From positions 408,913-472,912 of the forward strand of contig NZ_BONK01000002.1 of assembly GCF_016862675.1 (NCBI RefSeq): 64,000 bases of DNA. Reading direction: 5' to 3'. The notes beneath the pieces were generated by a model. It saw only the letters and a list, made by a program, of their open reading frames with translations, did no database searches and was not told the DNA's origin. Positions within the stretch are counted from its first letter, which is position 1; each line of letters opens with the position of its first letter. Positions 19,957 to 29,500 of the stretch are shown here, piece by piece. The translations under genes and the position numbers were made by a program. Origin of the DNA: Cellulomonas chitinilytica (GTDB lineage: Bacteria > Actinomycetota > Actinomycetes > Actinomycetales > Cellulomonadaceae).

Positions 19957-20874
19957 TCAGGTGTGCCGTCGCAGGTCCGGCTCCAGGTAGATGACGGTGG
20001 CGATCGGGACGGCGGCCCGGACGCGCCGCTCGGCGGCGTCGATCGCGGCGGCGACCTCGGCGGCGCTCTCGGTCGCCGAGACCTCGATCTTCGCGCCGAC
20101 CAGGAGCTCGTCCGGCCCGAGGTGCATGGTGCGCAGGTGGATCACGGACGGCACGCCGTCGCCGACGAGCGCCGTCTCGATGCGGGCGACGTCGGCCCCG
20201 GTCGCCGACTCCCCCAGCAGGAGCGACTTCGTCTCGACGGCCAGCACGGCGGCGATGAGCACCAGGAGCACGCCGATCCCGGCGGTCCCCGCGGCGTCCC
20301 ACCGGCCGTCGCCCGTCAGGAGCGTGAGCCCGACGCCGAACATCGCCAGGACGAGGCCGATGAGGGCCCCGAAGTCCTCGAGCAGCACGACCGGGATCTC
20401 GGGCGCCTTGGCGGTCCGCACGTACTGCGCCCACGACTGCCCGCCGCGCGTGTGGTTCGCCTCCCCGACGGCGGTCCGGAAGGAGAGACCCTCCATGACC
20501 ATCGACGCAGCGAGCACGGCGAGCGGCACCCACCACCAGCGCCCCTCGATCGGGTGCGGCTCCTGCCACTTGTGCCACGCCTCGTACAGCGCGAACAGGC
20601 CGCCGAGGGAGAACAGCACGATCGAGACGATGAACGCGTAGACGTACCGTTCCCGCCCGTAGCCGAACGGGTGGCTCGGGTCGGCGTCACGCCGTGCGCG
20701 CCGGCCGCCGAGGAGCAGGAGCAGCTGGTTGCCGGAGTCGGCGAGCGAGTGGACGGACTCCGCGAGCATCGAGCTCGACAGCGTCAGCAGGTACGCGACG
20801 AACTTCGTCACCGCGATCCCGAGGTTCGCCGCGAGGGCCGCGAGGATCGTGCGCGTCCCGCCGCCGTGCGCCAT
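19957..20874 (-). CDS. Cation diffusion facilitator transporter
   Basis: A 305-residue CDF-family metal exporter with six predicted helices and a cytoplasmic C-terminal domain. Metal-site residues are visible in helix 2 (ESVHSLADSGNQ) and helix 5 (LLEDFGALIGL); the S-D-x-x-N pattern is less common than the HxxxD of Zn transporters. The loop SHPFGYGRERY after helix 2 is a CDF hallmark. I chose ATG at 20874, preceded by GGGGGA; an upstream GTG at 20913 would add 13 residues with no obvious conservation. The 108-base gap to the Trm112 gene shows nothing notable. Confidence 0.88.
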   Translation of the reverse strand: MAHGGGTRTILAALAANLGIAVTKFVAYLLTLSSSMLAESVHSLADSGNQLLLLLGGRRARRDADPSHPFGYGRERYVYAFIVSIVLFSLGGLFALYEAWHKWQEPHPIEGRWWWVPLAVLAASMVMEGLSFRTAVGEANHTRGGQSWAQYVRTAKAPEIPVVLLEDFGALIGLVLAMFGVGLTLLTGDGRWDAAGTAGIGVLLVLIAAVLAVETKSLLLGESATGADVARIETALVGDGVPSVIHLRTMHLGPDELLVGAKIEVSATESAAEVAAAIDAAERRVRAAVPIATVIYLEPDLRRHT

Positions 20875-20982
20875 CCGCAGGTCCCCCGTCCGTGAGGCTG
20901 CGCCCGGCACCACCGGGCAGCCGCAGCCTAGGCGACGGCGGCGACCGGCGGGACGAATCGCCCGCAGCGCGTCAGCGGGAGG

Positions 20983-21195
20983 TCAGGCCGAGACCGTGCG
21001 CGCCTCGTCGGCGAGGAGCACCGGGATGCCGTCCCGCACCGGGTACGCGAGCGGGTTCTCCGGGTCCGTCGAGACGAGCTCCGGGGTCCCGTCGGGCCCG
21101 ACGCCGTCGACGAGCGTCGCACCCGTGACCGGGCAGCGCAGCAGGTCGCGTGCCCACTGCTCGAGCGGGTGTGCCGGTGTGGTCTCGTCGTCCAT
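20983..21195 (-). CDS. Trm112/UPF0434-family small protein
   Basis: A 70-residue protein with the Trm112-like pattern LLRCPVTGATL then LAYPVRDGIPVLLADEA. Bacterial members are thought to be small scaffolds or partners of methyltransferases; the actual partner here is unknown. The ATG at 21195 overlaps the phosphomannomutase stop (ATGA), so it is translationally coupled to manB. This pairing is conserved in actinobacteria. Confidence 0.85.
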   Translation of the reverse strand: MDDETTPAHPLEQWARDLLRCPVTGATLVDGVGPDGTPELVSTDPENPLAYPVRDGIPVLLADEARTVSA

Positions 21196-22655
21196 CACGC
21201 CTCCTGACGCACGAGCGCGAGCACGTCGTCGCGCACCTTCTCCATGATGTCCTGGTCGGCCGCCTCGACGTTGAGCCGCAGCAGCGGCTCGGTGTTCGAG
21301 GCCCGCAGGTTGAACCACCACTGGGGCTGGCCGTCCCAGTGCGACACGGTCAGCCCGTCGAGCTCGTCGACGGTCACCGGACCGGCGCCCTGCTGCGTGA
21401 CGTACGCCTCGACGACGCGGGCGCGCGCCTCCTCGACGGACGTGACGCGCGAGTTGATCTCCCCGCTCGCGACGTACGGCTGGTACTGCTCGGCGAGCGC
21501 CGACAGCGGGTGCGGCTGACCCCCGAGCGCGGCGAGGACGTGCAGCGCAGCGAGCATGCCGGTGTCCGCGAAGAAGAACTCGCGGAAGTAGTAGTGCGCG
21601 CTGTGCTCGCCGCCGAACACGGCCTCATGCTCGGCCATCTGGGCCTTGATGAACGAGTGCCCCACACGGGTGCGCACCGTGCGGGCGCCCGCAGCCGTCA
21701 GCAGGTCGGGCACGACCTGCGACGTGATGAGGTTGTGGATCACCGTCGGCGTGCGCCCGGCGGCCTGCTCGCGGGCCACCTCGCGCAGGCCGACGAGCGC
21801 GGTGATCGCCGACGGCGACACCGGGTCGCCGTTCTCGTCCACCACGAAGCACCGGTCGGCGTCGCCGTCGAACGCGAGACCGATGTCCGCGCCGTGCTCG
21901 ACGACCGCGCGCTGCAGGTCGCGCAGGTTCTCCGGCTCGAGCGGGTTCGCCTCGTGGTTGGGGAACGTCCCGTCGAGCTCGAAGTACAGCGGGACGACGT
22001 CGAGCGGCAGCGCCGGCAGGCCCGCCTCGGTGCCGAGGACGGCGGGCGCGGTGTACCCGCCCATGCCGTTGCCCGCGTCCACGACGACCTTGAGCGGGCG
22101 GATCGCCGAGAGGTCGACCAGCGAGCGCAGGAACCCGGCGTAGTCGCCCAGCATGTCCGCGTCGCTGATCGTCCCCCGCTCGTCCTGCGCCACGTCCTGC
22201 GGCAGCCCGCCGGCGAGGTAGTCACCCGCGAGCTCACGGACACGCGTGAGGCCAGAGTCCTGCCCGACGGGGCGCGCGCCGGCCCGGCTCAGCTTGATGC
22301 CGTTGTACTGGGCGGGGTTGTGGCTGGCGGTGAACATCGCCCCCGGGATGTCCAGGGCGCCGGACGCGTAGTAGAGCCCGTCCGTCGAGGCGAGGCCGAT
22401 GCGGAGCACGTCGACGCCGCGACCCGTGAGCCCCTCGGCGAACGCCGCGACGAGCTCCGGACCCGACGGGCGCATGTCGTGCGCGACGACGACGCGCGGC
22501 CGGCCCTGCGCCTCGGGCACGACGACGACCTCGGCGAACGCGGCGCCGATGGCGCGCGCGACCTCCGGGTTCAGCTCCTGCGGCACGACGCCGCGGACGT
22601 CGTAGGCCTTGATGAGGGCGGACAGGTCGACCCGGTCGGGAGAAGGTGAGGTCAC
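21195..22655 (-). CDS. manB: Phosphomannomutase/phosphoglucomutase
   Basis: A 486-residue alpha-D-phosphohexomutase converting mannose-6-P to mannose-1-P (and probably glucose phosphates). The phosphoserine loop is TASHNP with Ser111, the metal site is DGDADR (263-268), the sugar loop is GGEHSAH, and the phosphate site is RASNTEPLLR. Mannose-1-P made here can feed GDP-mannose and so the Gmd pathway at 40-43 kb. GTG at 22655 (MTSPSPDRVDLSAL) begins where homology begins. The ~100-base gap upstream contains no evident gene. Confidence 0.94.
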   Translation of the reverse strand: MTSPSPDRVDLSALIKAYDVRGVVPQELNPEVARAIGAAFAEVVVVPEAQGRPRVVVAHDMRPSGPELVAAFAEGLTGRGVDVLRIGLASTDGLYYASGALDIPGAMFTASHNPAQYNGIKLSRAGARPVGQDSGLTRVRELAGDYLAGGLPQDVAQDERGTISDADMLGDYAGFLRSLVDLSAIRPLKVVVDAGNGMGGYTAPAVLGTEAGLPALPLDVVPLYFELDGTFPNHEANPLEPENLRDLQRAVVEHGADIGLAFDGDADRCFVVDENGDPVSPSAITALVGLREVAREQAAGRTPTVIHNLITSQVVPDLLTAAGARTVRTRVGHSFIKAQMAEHEAVFGGEHSAHYYFREFFFADTGMLAALHVLAALGGQPHPLSALAEQYQPYVASGEINSRVTSVEEARARVVEAYVTQQGAGPVTVDELDGLTVSHWDGQPQWWFNLRASNTEPLLRLNVEAADQDIMEKVRDDVLALVRQEA

Positions 22656-22755
22656 CCGGGCATCGTAGTGGGATCGGCCCGCGCCACCTCGACCGCGCCC
22701 GGCCGGTGGTCGAGCCCACGATCGGTCCACCCGGCGGTCCGGCGTCGCGCGAGGG

Positions 22756-23034
22756 TCACCCGCCGGTGTCGCCGCCGATGTCCCCGCGGCCGAGCGGTGA
22801 GCCGTCACCGTCCACGGCGAACCAGTTCGTCTGCTCGCACGACGGGCACGACACGAACACGGCGAGCCGGCCACCGACCAGCGTCATGCGGATCCGCGTG
22901 AGGTCCCGCTCGCCGCACCGCTGGCACGCCTCGGTGCCGGGGATGACCGGACCCGAGGCCTGGCTGAGCGAGCCGAGCGGCTCGGCATTCTGCGCCGCGC
23001 GGGCCCGCGCGGCGTCCCCCCGCCGGCGTGCCAC
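22756..23034 (-). CDS. Small zinc-ribbon protein
   Basis: A 92-residue hypothetical protein with two CxxC pairs (ACQRCG and SCPSCE) about 25 residues apart, the layout of a zinc ribbon. The N-terminus is Arg/Ala-rich. It starts with GTG at 23034, four bases after the DUF3499 stop, and lies upstream of manB; this three-gene order recurs in related actinobacteria. Function unknown; it could bind nucleic acid or act as a structural partner. Confidence 0.7.
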   Translation of the reverse strand: MARRRGDAARARAAQNAEPLGSLSQASGPVIPGTEACQRCGERDLTRIRMTLVGGRLAVFVSCPSCEQTNWFAVDGDGSPLGRGDIGGDTGG

Positions 23035-23038
23035 GGTC

Positions 23039-23413
23039 TCAGCCGCCCTCTCCGCGCAGCACCCGCAGGTGACCGCGTCGCGGCGCCTCGGCGAGTGCCG
23101 CTCCGACCGCGTCCGGGACCGGTGCCGGCTCCGGTGCGCGTCCCCGGCCCGCCTCCCGCACCGCGTCGGCCAGCGCGAGCAGGTCGTCGCGGCTGGGGGT
23201 GGCCGGTCCCAGGTCGGGGGTCAGCCGTACGACCTCCCAGCCCCGGGGGGCGGTGAGGCGCTCGGCGTGCTGGACGCACAGGTCGTACGAGTGAGGCTCG
23301 GCGTGCTGCGCGAGCGGACCGAGCACCGCCGTCGAGTCGGCGTACACGTAGGTCAGGGTGGCGACGGCGGCACGGCCGCACGCGGTGCGCGAGCACTGCC
23401 GGACGGATCTCAC
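23039..23413 (-). CDS. DUF3499 protein
   Basis: A 124-residue actinobacterial DUF3499 protein (MRSVRQCSRTACGRAAVATLTY). It contains the conserved cysteine pattern of the family: CSRTACG near the N-terminus and LCVQHAERLTAPRGW in the middle, probably a metal site. GTG at 23413 follows a TACGGT box by six bases with no Shine-Dalgarno, so the mRNA is probably leaderless. Function unknown. Confidence 0.88.
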   Translation of the reverse strand: MRSVRQCSRTACGRAAVATLTYVYADSTAVLGPLAQHAEPHSYDLCVQHAERLTAPRGWEVVRLTPDLGPATPSRDDLLALADAVREAGRGRAPEPAPVPDAVGAALAEAPRRGHLRVLRGEGG

Positions 23414-23419
23414 GGGGCG

Positions 23420-23469
23420 ACCGTACCCCGGGGTGCCGACGCCGCGCGTCGGCCACGCCGGATTACAGT
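23420..23469. promoter_or_regulatory. Back-to-back leaderless promoters
   Basis: The 62-base gap between DUF3499 and the metallopeptidase-like gene holds two -10 boxes facing apart. TACGGT on the minus strand (23420-23425) ends six bases before GTG 23413. TACAGT on the plus strand (23464-23469) ends six bases before GTG 23476. Neither gene has a clear ribosome-binding site. Confidence 0.55.
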
Positions 23470-23475
23470 GCTGAG

Positions 23476-23985
23476 GTGACCTCGAACCCCTCCCCGCACG
23501 GCCACCGGCCGGTGCTGGGCCGGCGGATGGGCGCTGCGGCGGCCCGCACGGCCGGCGGCGCGGTGGTGCAGCCGATCCGCCGGCGCGACCGTCGCGGACG
23601 CGGTCCGCGGGGCCCGCTCATGCCGACGACGATGCCCGCCTACCGGACCCGCGCGGAGCGGTTCGACGACCTCGTGCTCGACGCCGTGGAGCGGCTCGAG
23701 CGCCGCTGGGCACGCCAGCTCGACGGCACCGAGTTCGCGGTCGAGGACGTCCCGCCGTCGAACCCCGCACCGTGGGAGCGCGGCGGCGTGCCCCTCGGCC
23801 GGTACTTCCCCGCGGACGCGGGCCTGCCCGCACGGATCGTCGTGTACCGCCGGCCGGTGGAGTCCCGGGCGTCCGATCCGGTCGATCTCGCCGACCTGGT
23901 CCGCGACGTGGTCGTCGAGCAGGTCGCGCACATGCTCGGACGGTCGCCCGAGGACGTGGACCCGGACTACGGCGAGGCCCACTAA
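23476..23985 (+). CDS. Metallopeptidase-family protein with degenerate zinc motif
   Basis: A 169-residue member of the zincin-like 'metallopeptidase family' (PF06262-type). A basic N-terminal extension of about 55 residues precedes the domain, which starts RFDDLVLDAVERLERRW. The HExxH motif expected near residue 148 reads E148-Q-V-A-H152 in VVEQVAHMLG. Both the first zinc His and the catalytic Glu are therefore replaced, and peptidase activity is doubtful. GTG at 23476 follows a -10 box by six bases. The stop codon TAA overlaps the presumed -10 of the next gene. Confidence 0.75.
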   Translation: MTSNPSPHGHRPVLGRRMGAAAARTAGGAVVQPIRRRDRRGRGPRGPLMPTTMPAYRTRAERFDDLVLDAVERLERRWARQLDGTEFAVEDVPPSNPAPWERGGVPLGRYFPADAGLPARIVVYRRPVESRASDPVDLADLVRDVVVEQVAHMLGRSPEDVDPDYGEAH

Positions 23986-23997
23986 CCTGTCCGGACG

Positions 23998-24855
23998 ATG
24001 AGCACCGCCACCTCCGCCAACGTCCGCGTCGTCTGCGTCGTCTACCACCCCGGGCCCGAGCTCGACCGGTTCGCCGAGACCCTCGCCGCCGCGACCAGCT
24101 CCCCCGTCGAGCTGGTGCTCGTCGACAACGGCGACGACCACACCGTCGCGCGGGACGTCGCGCAGCGGTACGGGGCGCGCCTGGTCGTGCCCGGCGCCAA
24201 CCTCGGGTACGGAGGTGCGGCCAACCGCGGCGCCGACGGCGCGACCGGGCCGTGGGTCGTCGTCGCGAACTCCGACATCGAGTGGGAGCCCGGCGCGCTG
24301 GACACCCTCCTGGAGGCCGGGGCGGCCGAGACCCGGGCGGGCGCGCTCGGCCCCGCGCTGCTCAACGTGGACGGCACCGTCTACCCGTCGGCCCGTGCCC
24401 TGCCGTCCCTGACGCACGGTGCCGGGCACGCGCTGCTCGTGCGGGTGTGGCCCGGCAACCCGTGGACGCGGGCCTACCGGGCGGCCCAGCAGCACACGGG
24501 CGAGCGGCGCGCCGCAGGATGGCTGTCCGGTGCGTGCCTGCTGCTGCGCCGGGAAGCGTTCACCCAGGTGGGGGGCTTCGACGAGAGCTACTTCATGTTC
24601 TTCGAGGACGTCGACCTCGGCGAGCGGCTCGGCCGGGCCGGCTGGACGAACCTGTACGTGCCGTCCGCGCGCGTGACGCACGTCGGTGGGACGTCGTGGC
24701 GCGAGCGGCCCGCCTCGATGATCTCCGCGCACCACGCGAGCGCGGCCCGCTACGTCGCACGGCGCTACCCGCACTGGTACCAGTGGCCGGTCCGCACGCT
24801 CACGACGCTCGGCCTGCGCGTCCGCGAACGGGCGGAGCTGCGGGCGGCCCGCTGA
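23998..24855 (+). CDS. wbbL: WbbL-like GT2 rhamnosyltransferase
   Basis: A 285-residue GT2 glycosyltransferase. In mycobacteria WbbL adds rhamnose from dTDP-Rha to decaprenyl-PP-GlcNAc, making the linker between arabinogalactan and peptidoglycan. Visible motifs are VCVVYHPGPELDRF at the N-terminus, LVDNGDD, ANLGYGGAANRG, the metal-binding NSDIEWEP, and the acceptor-side GFDESYFMFFEDVDLGERL. The neighbourhood (whiB, DUF3499, manB) matches that of M. tuberculosis wbbL1, and rml genes lie 7-24 kb to the right. The acceptor may differ in this organism. TAACCT at 23983-23988 ends nine bases before ATG 23998 and may give a leaderless start. Confidence 0.85.
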   Translation: MSTATSANVRVVCVVYHPGPELDRFAETLAAATSSPVELVLVDNGDDHTVARDVAQRYGARLVVPGANLGYGGAANRGADGATGPWVVVANSDIEWEPGALDTLLEAGAAETRAGALGPALLNVDGTVYPSARALPSLTHGAGHALLVRVWPGNPWTRAYRAAQQHTGERRAAGWLSGACLLLRREAFTQVGGFDESYFMFFEDVDLGERLGRAGWTNLYVPSARVTHVGGTSWRERPASMISAHHASAARYVARRYPHWYQWPVRTLTTLGLRVRERAELRAAR

Positions 24856-24883
24856 GCGGGTCGAGCGGTCCCGCGACGACGGG

Positions 24884-26575
24884 TCAGCGGGTGCCGAGCC
24901 GGGGGTCCTCGCGGACCGCGACGCTCGGCGCCCCGGCCCGCACCGGGACCGGGTCGAGCACGGAGACCAGCACGCCGTCGGGACGGTCCACCTCCGCCAC
25001 GAGCGCCCACGACAGGCGCACGGTCACGCCCGAGCCGGTCACGAGGTCGACCGCCCGCACGCCGCCCGCGGTCGGCGGCTCGACGCCGGCGGGCTCCCCC
25101 GTCGTGACCGGCACGACCGGGCCCGAGCCCTGCAGGAGCGAGTCGAGCGACCACGCGCCGGTCGTCCCGGCCGGGACGCTCACCGGCCGCTCCGCGAGCA
25201 CCTCGCCGTCCGCACCGAGCAGCCGCAGCGTCCCGGTCGCCTCGCCGTCCGTGCCGTCGTCGTCCTCGTCCGGGACGGCCCCGACGACCAGCGTGCCGCG
25301 CGCGCCCGAGGGCAGGACGGCGACACCTCCCTGACCGGGGGTGACGGACGCGGCCCACGCGCGCTCGGTCGAGGGCGTGTCGTCGAGGTCGCCGGGGCTG
25401 CCCGGGCGGCTCACCACCGAGGAGGCCACGACGGGCTCGGACGCGCTGACGAGCACGGTGTAGGACCCGGCGGCGAGCCCGCCCAGGGGCACGTCGGTGA
25501 CCTCGCCGGGAGCGAGGTCGACGCTCTCCGCGCCGGGCAGCTGCGCCGGTCCGGTCGGCCCGAGCAGCGTCACGTGCGCGGTGGTGCCGACATCGCCGGG
25601 CACGAGCAGTCGGAGCGCCGGTGCGTGCGGGTCGTCGACCGTCGAGGCGACCACGGACACGCCCGGGACGACCTGCCGGCGGGAGGGCGCCGCCCCGGGG
25701 ACGACGAGGTCGGTCCCGGCGGGGGTGAACCCGTCGAGGACCGAGTCCTGCACGTGCACCCCCACCCGGCCTCCGGTCGCGCTGACGTGGAGCGCGACCC
25801 GGCGCTGCTCCGCCGCGATGCCACCGAGCACGACCACGCGCTCCGCACCCGGGGCGACGAGGTACCGCTCGCCGGACAGGTCGACGCGACCCGAGGGACC
25901 CCACAGGTCGAGCGTGACCTCCGCCGGGGTCGACCCGGCGTTGTCGAGCACGAGCTGCGCGGTGCTCGTCAGGTCCGTCGCGCCACCGACGAGCCACGCG
26001 TCGGCGACCGGCTGGGCGCACGACGCGGCGGCCAGGCCGCGCAGGTCCCCGGCGGTGACGAGGCCGCTGCTCACGGCGCCGACGCGGGCCGGCTCGGTCC
26101 CGGGCTGGGCGTACACCGCGAGCGGCGCACCGGCCGGCGACACGCTCGTCCCGGACCCGCCGGCCTCCAGGGTCGCTCCCGTCGGCACCCCGTCGAGCGT
26201 CGTCACCGTGCCGGCGGCGACACCGTCGCCGCCGCCGGCGGGCACCGAGGTGACCGCCGTGACGGACGTGACCGGGTCGACGGGTGTCGGGTCGAACTCC
26301 GCGTCGCCGCGGCCGGTGTCGTCGGGCAGGATCAGCGGCCCGGCGCACACGAGCGTCGTCGCGGAGGGCGGCACGGCGACCTCGGCCGGAGGCACGGCCT
26401 GCGCGGCGGCGTTCCCCTGCACGGGCCACTGCCCGAGCGCGACCACGCCGGCCACGGCGCCGAGCACGGCGATCCCGCTGGCGCCGCGGGCGAGGCGTCC
26501 ACGCCACACGCCCGGCGTCCGCGCACCCTCGCGCGCCTCGTCCGCGTCCATCCCGTCCGTCCCTGTCGTCGTCAT
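24884..26575 (-). CDS. DUF5719 membrane-anchored extracellular protein
   Basis: A 563-residue protein with one N-terminal transmembrane helix (about 30-50) and a large extracytoplasmic part made of beta-rich repeats (DUF5719). Repeated strand patterns such as VTLDLWGPSGRVDL and VTLLGPTGPAQLPG suggest tandem immunoglobulin-like or propeller-like modules. The ATG at 26575 overlaps the stop of the giant glycosyltransferase (ATGA), so the pair is co-translated. It may be a surface partner of that transferase. No catalytic motif is seen. Confidence 0.8.
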   Translation of the reverse strand: MTTTGTDGMDADEAREGARTPGVWRGRLARGASGIAVLGAVAGVVALGQWPVQGNAAAQAVPPAEVAVPPSATTLVCAGPLILPDDTGRGDAEFDPTPVDPVTSVTAVTSVPAGGGDGVAAGTVTTLDGVPTGATLEAGGSGTSVSPAGAPLAVYAQPGTEPARVGAVSSGLVTAGDLRGLAAASCAQPVADAWLVGGATDLTSTAQLVLDNAGSTPAEVTLDLWGPSGRVDLSGERYLVAPGAERVVVLGGIAAEQRRVALHVSATGGRVGVHVQDSVLDGFTPAGTDLVVPGAAPSRRQVVPGVSVVASTVDDPHAPALRLLVPGDVGTTAHVTLLGPTGPAQLPGAESVDLAPGEVTDVPLGGLAAGSYTVLVSASEPVVASSVVSRPGSPGDLDDTPSTERAWAASVTPGQGGVAVLPSGARGTLVVGAVPDEDDDGTDGEATGTLRLLGADGEVLAERPVSVPAGTTGAWSLDSLLQGSGPVVPVTTGEPAGVEPPTAGGVRAVDLVTGSGVTVRLSWALVAEVDRPDGVLVSVLDPVPVRAGAPSVAVREDPRLGTR

Positions 26576-29500
26576 GCGCGTGCCGCCCGGCGTCGTCGGA
26601 CGGGCACCGCGAGCAGCACCGTGACCAGCGCCACGAGCCCCTGGGCGCCGAGCCACAGCCGCGTGTCGGGGGCGTCGAACCGGACGACCAGCCGCCCGCC
26701 GGACTCCGGGAGCTCGAACCCCTGGCGCCACCCGGCGTCCACCGCGCGCAACGGCCGGCCGTCCAGCCAGGCGTGCCAGTGCGCGTCGGCGCGCTCCGCC
26801 AGGACGACGTGCCGCACACCGGGACCGGCCGGCACCGTGGTGTCGACGGCGCGGTCGCCGGACGGCAGCGCGAGCGCCGCCGTGGCCGGGTCCGTGATGT
26901 CCGCCGCACCGTCGACGACACGCGCCCACGCGGGCACCGCGGCCGTGTCCGCGGACGTCGCACGGACCCGCCACAGCGTCCCGGCCGCGTTCTGCGTGAC
27001 GCGCTCGAGCCCCGCCGTCGCGTCGAGCCGGCTGACGAGCTCGTCGCGGGCTGCCTCCGCGTCACCCGAGTCGGCGGTGTCGGCGGGCAGCGCGGGCACC
27101 AGCACGTCAGCCACCGCGAGTGCCGCCAGGGGCCCCGCGACGTCGCCGCTCGCCCCGGAGGCGAGGCGTGCCACGAGCTCCTGCACCTCGCCGGTCGCGT
27201 CGTCGGCACCGCGCACGGTCGGGGCGGTGAGGTCCCCTCCGAGGGAGCGGGTGCTCACGGCGGCGGCGCCGTCGACGAGGAGCGGGCCGTCGCCGCGCAT
27301 GAGCTGCCAGGAGACGGCGTCGGTCCCGACCGCCAGGGCGAGGATCCGGGAGCGCATCGGGGAGAGCTGCGCCTGCTGCCCGACCGCCGGCACGACCGGC
27401 CCGGTGACGGTGTGCAGCGCGACGCCGGCGCCCGTGCGCGCCTCCCAGGCCCACGCGCCGAGGCCCGCGAGCGGGACGACGACGGCGACGGCCGTGAGCA
27501 GCGCGACCAGCGGCTGCCGCCACCCGAACGACCGTCGCGCCAGACGCTCCCGGACCCGGTCGGCACCCAGCAGCGCGGCGGCGACGAGGCCGGCCCACGC
27601 CAGCGACAGGCCGGGCCCCGCCCAGCCGTGCACGACGATGCCGTCGGCGACGCCGACGGGGACCGCGACCGCGACCGTCGCCGTCGCGAGGCCGAGCAGC
27701 GCCACGACCCAGGCGGTCCGGACGGCCCGGGCCACGGGTGCGCCGCGCAGCAGGGCGAGTACGGCGAGGAGGAGCACGACAGCGCCGAGCGCGAACGGCC
27801 ACCCGGTCGCGAGCACGCCGGAGATCCCGTCGGGGACGAGGCCGGACGCGTCCGACGGGACACCGAGCAGCCTGCTCAGCGGGTCGGAGCCGGTCCAGGC
27901 GGTCGGCAGCCCCGGCCCGGCGAGCAGCAGCCGCCAGCCGCCGAGCCCGCGCCGCGCCGCCTCGACGAGCGTCGGGGCGAGCAGCACGAGACCGGGGACG
28001 GCGACGAGCAGCAGACGCCCGCGGCGACGACGCGCTCCGAGCACCGTGACGAGCAGAGCGAGCACGCCGGGGACCAGCAGCGACGGTGCCCCCGCGACGA
28101 CCACGGCGAACGCGAGCGCCGCGCCGGCCGCCGCGGAGATCGACCCGGTCGGGTCGGGCGCACCGACGAGCACCGGGGTCGCCTCGTCCGGCAGGGTGAG
28201 GTCGTCCGACACGCGCTGCGTCGGCACCGTGGGGACCCCGCGGACGGGGGTCACCACGGCGGCCTGCGCCTGGGCGTCGTCGAGGACGTCGTCGGGCTCG
28301 TCGTCGTGGATCCGCCGGGCGGTCGCGAGCCCCGAGAGCACCTGGTCGACGCGCTGCACCCCCAGGGCACGCGCCACGCCGAGCGCGACCCACGGCAGCG
28401 CGGCGTGCGCGACGACCGGTCCCAGCCGCCCCCCGGTGACGCCGAGGAGCAGCACCGGGGCGGACGCCCACACGACGGCCGCCCACGCGCGCGAGACGGT
28501 CGACCGCGTCGCGGCCCCGGCGGCCGCCCACGCACCGACCCCGGACAGCAGGACCGCACCCAGGACGAGCACCGCGACCGCGGTGCCCAGGGACCCCGCG
28601 GCGACCGCCGTCGGCCCGACGAGCACCGTCAGGAGCGCGTCGGCCGGACCGGGGCCGCCCAGCTCGCCGGCGACCCATCCCGAGGTCGCCGCCGCCCACA
28701 GGTCCCCCAGCTCGGACACCGCCGGCAGGAGCGCACCGCCCACGAGACGCGCACCGCCCGCCACCGGGCCCACGAGCGCGCCGAGCGCCACGGCCGTCGC
28801 GGCGGCGAGCAGCACCACGACGACGCCGAGCGTCGTCCGCCGCCGGGTCGCGAGCGCGGCGAGCTCCCGCAGCTCCAGCTCGCTCGGCGCCTGCACGACC
28901 TTGCGCGCGGCGGCCCGGGCGAGGCGCCGGTCGCGCGCCTGCGTCCACACCTCACGCCAGCCGGCCTGCAGCGGGTGCAGCGTCCGGCGCGGCAGCCGGC
29001 GGGTCCGTCGCGCCCGGGCGCGGGCCCCGACGACGGCGTGCGGCCGCAGCAGCGCGACGAGCGGTGCGACGAGCTCGTCGACGGCGAGGCCGGGCTGCTT
29101 CACCGCGAGCTGAACGAAGGTCCGCAGGACGCCACCCACGAGCGCGAGCAGCGCGACGGCGGGGACCAGCGGCAGCGGTGCCGCCACGAGGCGCGCGTGC
29201 ACGGCGGCGCGGCGGCGCTCGCGGAAGGACCGGCGCGGGTCGGCGCGGTCGTCCATGCCGTCGCCGTCGAGGTCCACCGGCTCGTCCGGGCCGGGACCCG
29301 ACGCGGTGCCGCGACGCAGCCCGAGGTACGACGCCTGGGCGTGGCGGACCACGGCGGAGGGCACCACGACGACGCGGTGACCGGCGAGCCTGGCGCGGCG
29401 GGACAGGTCGGCACCGTCGCCGAACGGGCCCAGCACCGGGTCGGGGCCGCCGAGGTCGTCCCACACGTCCCGGCGGACCAGCGCACCGGCCGTCCCGACG

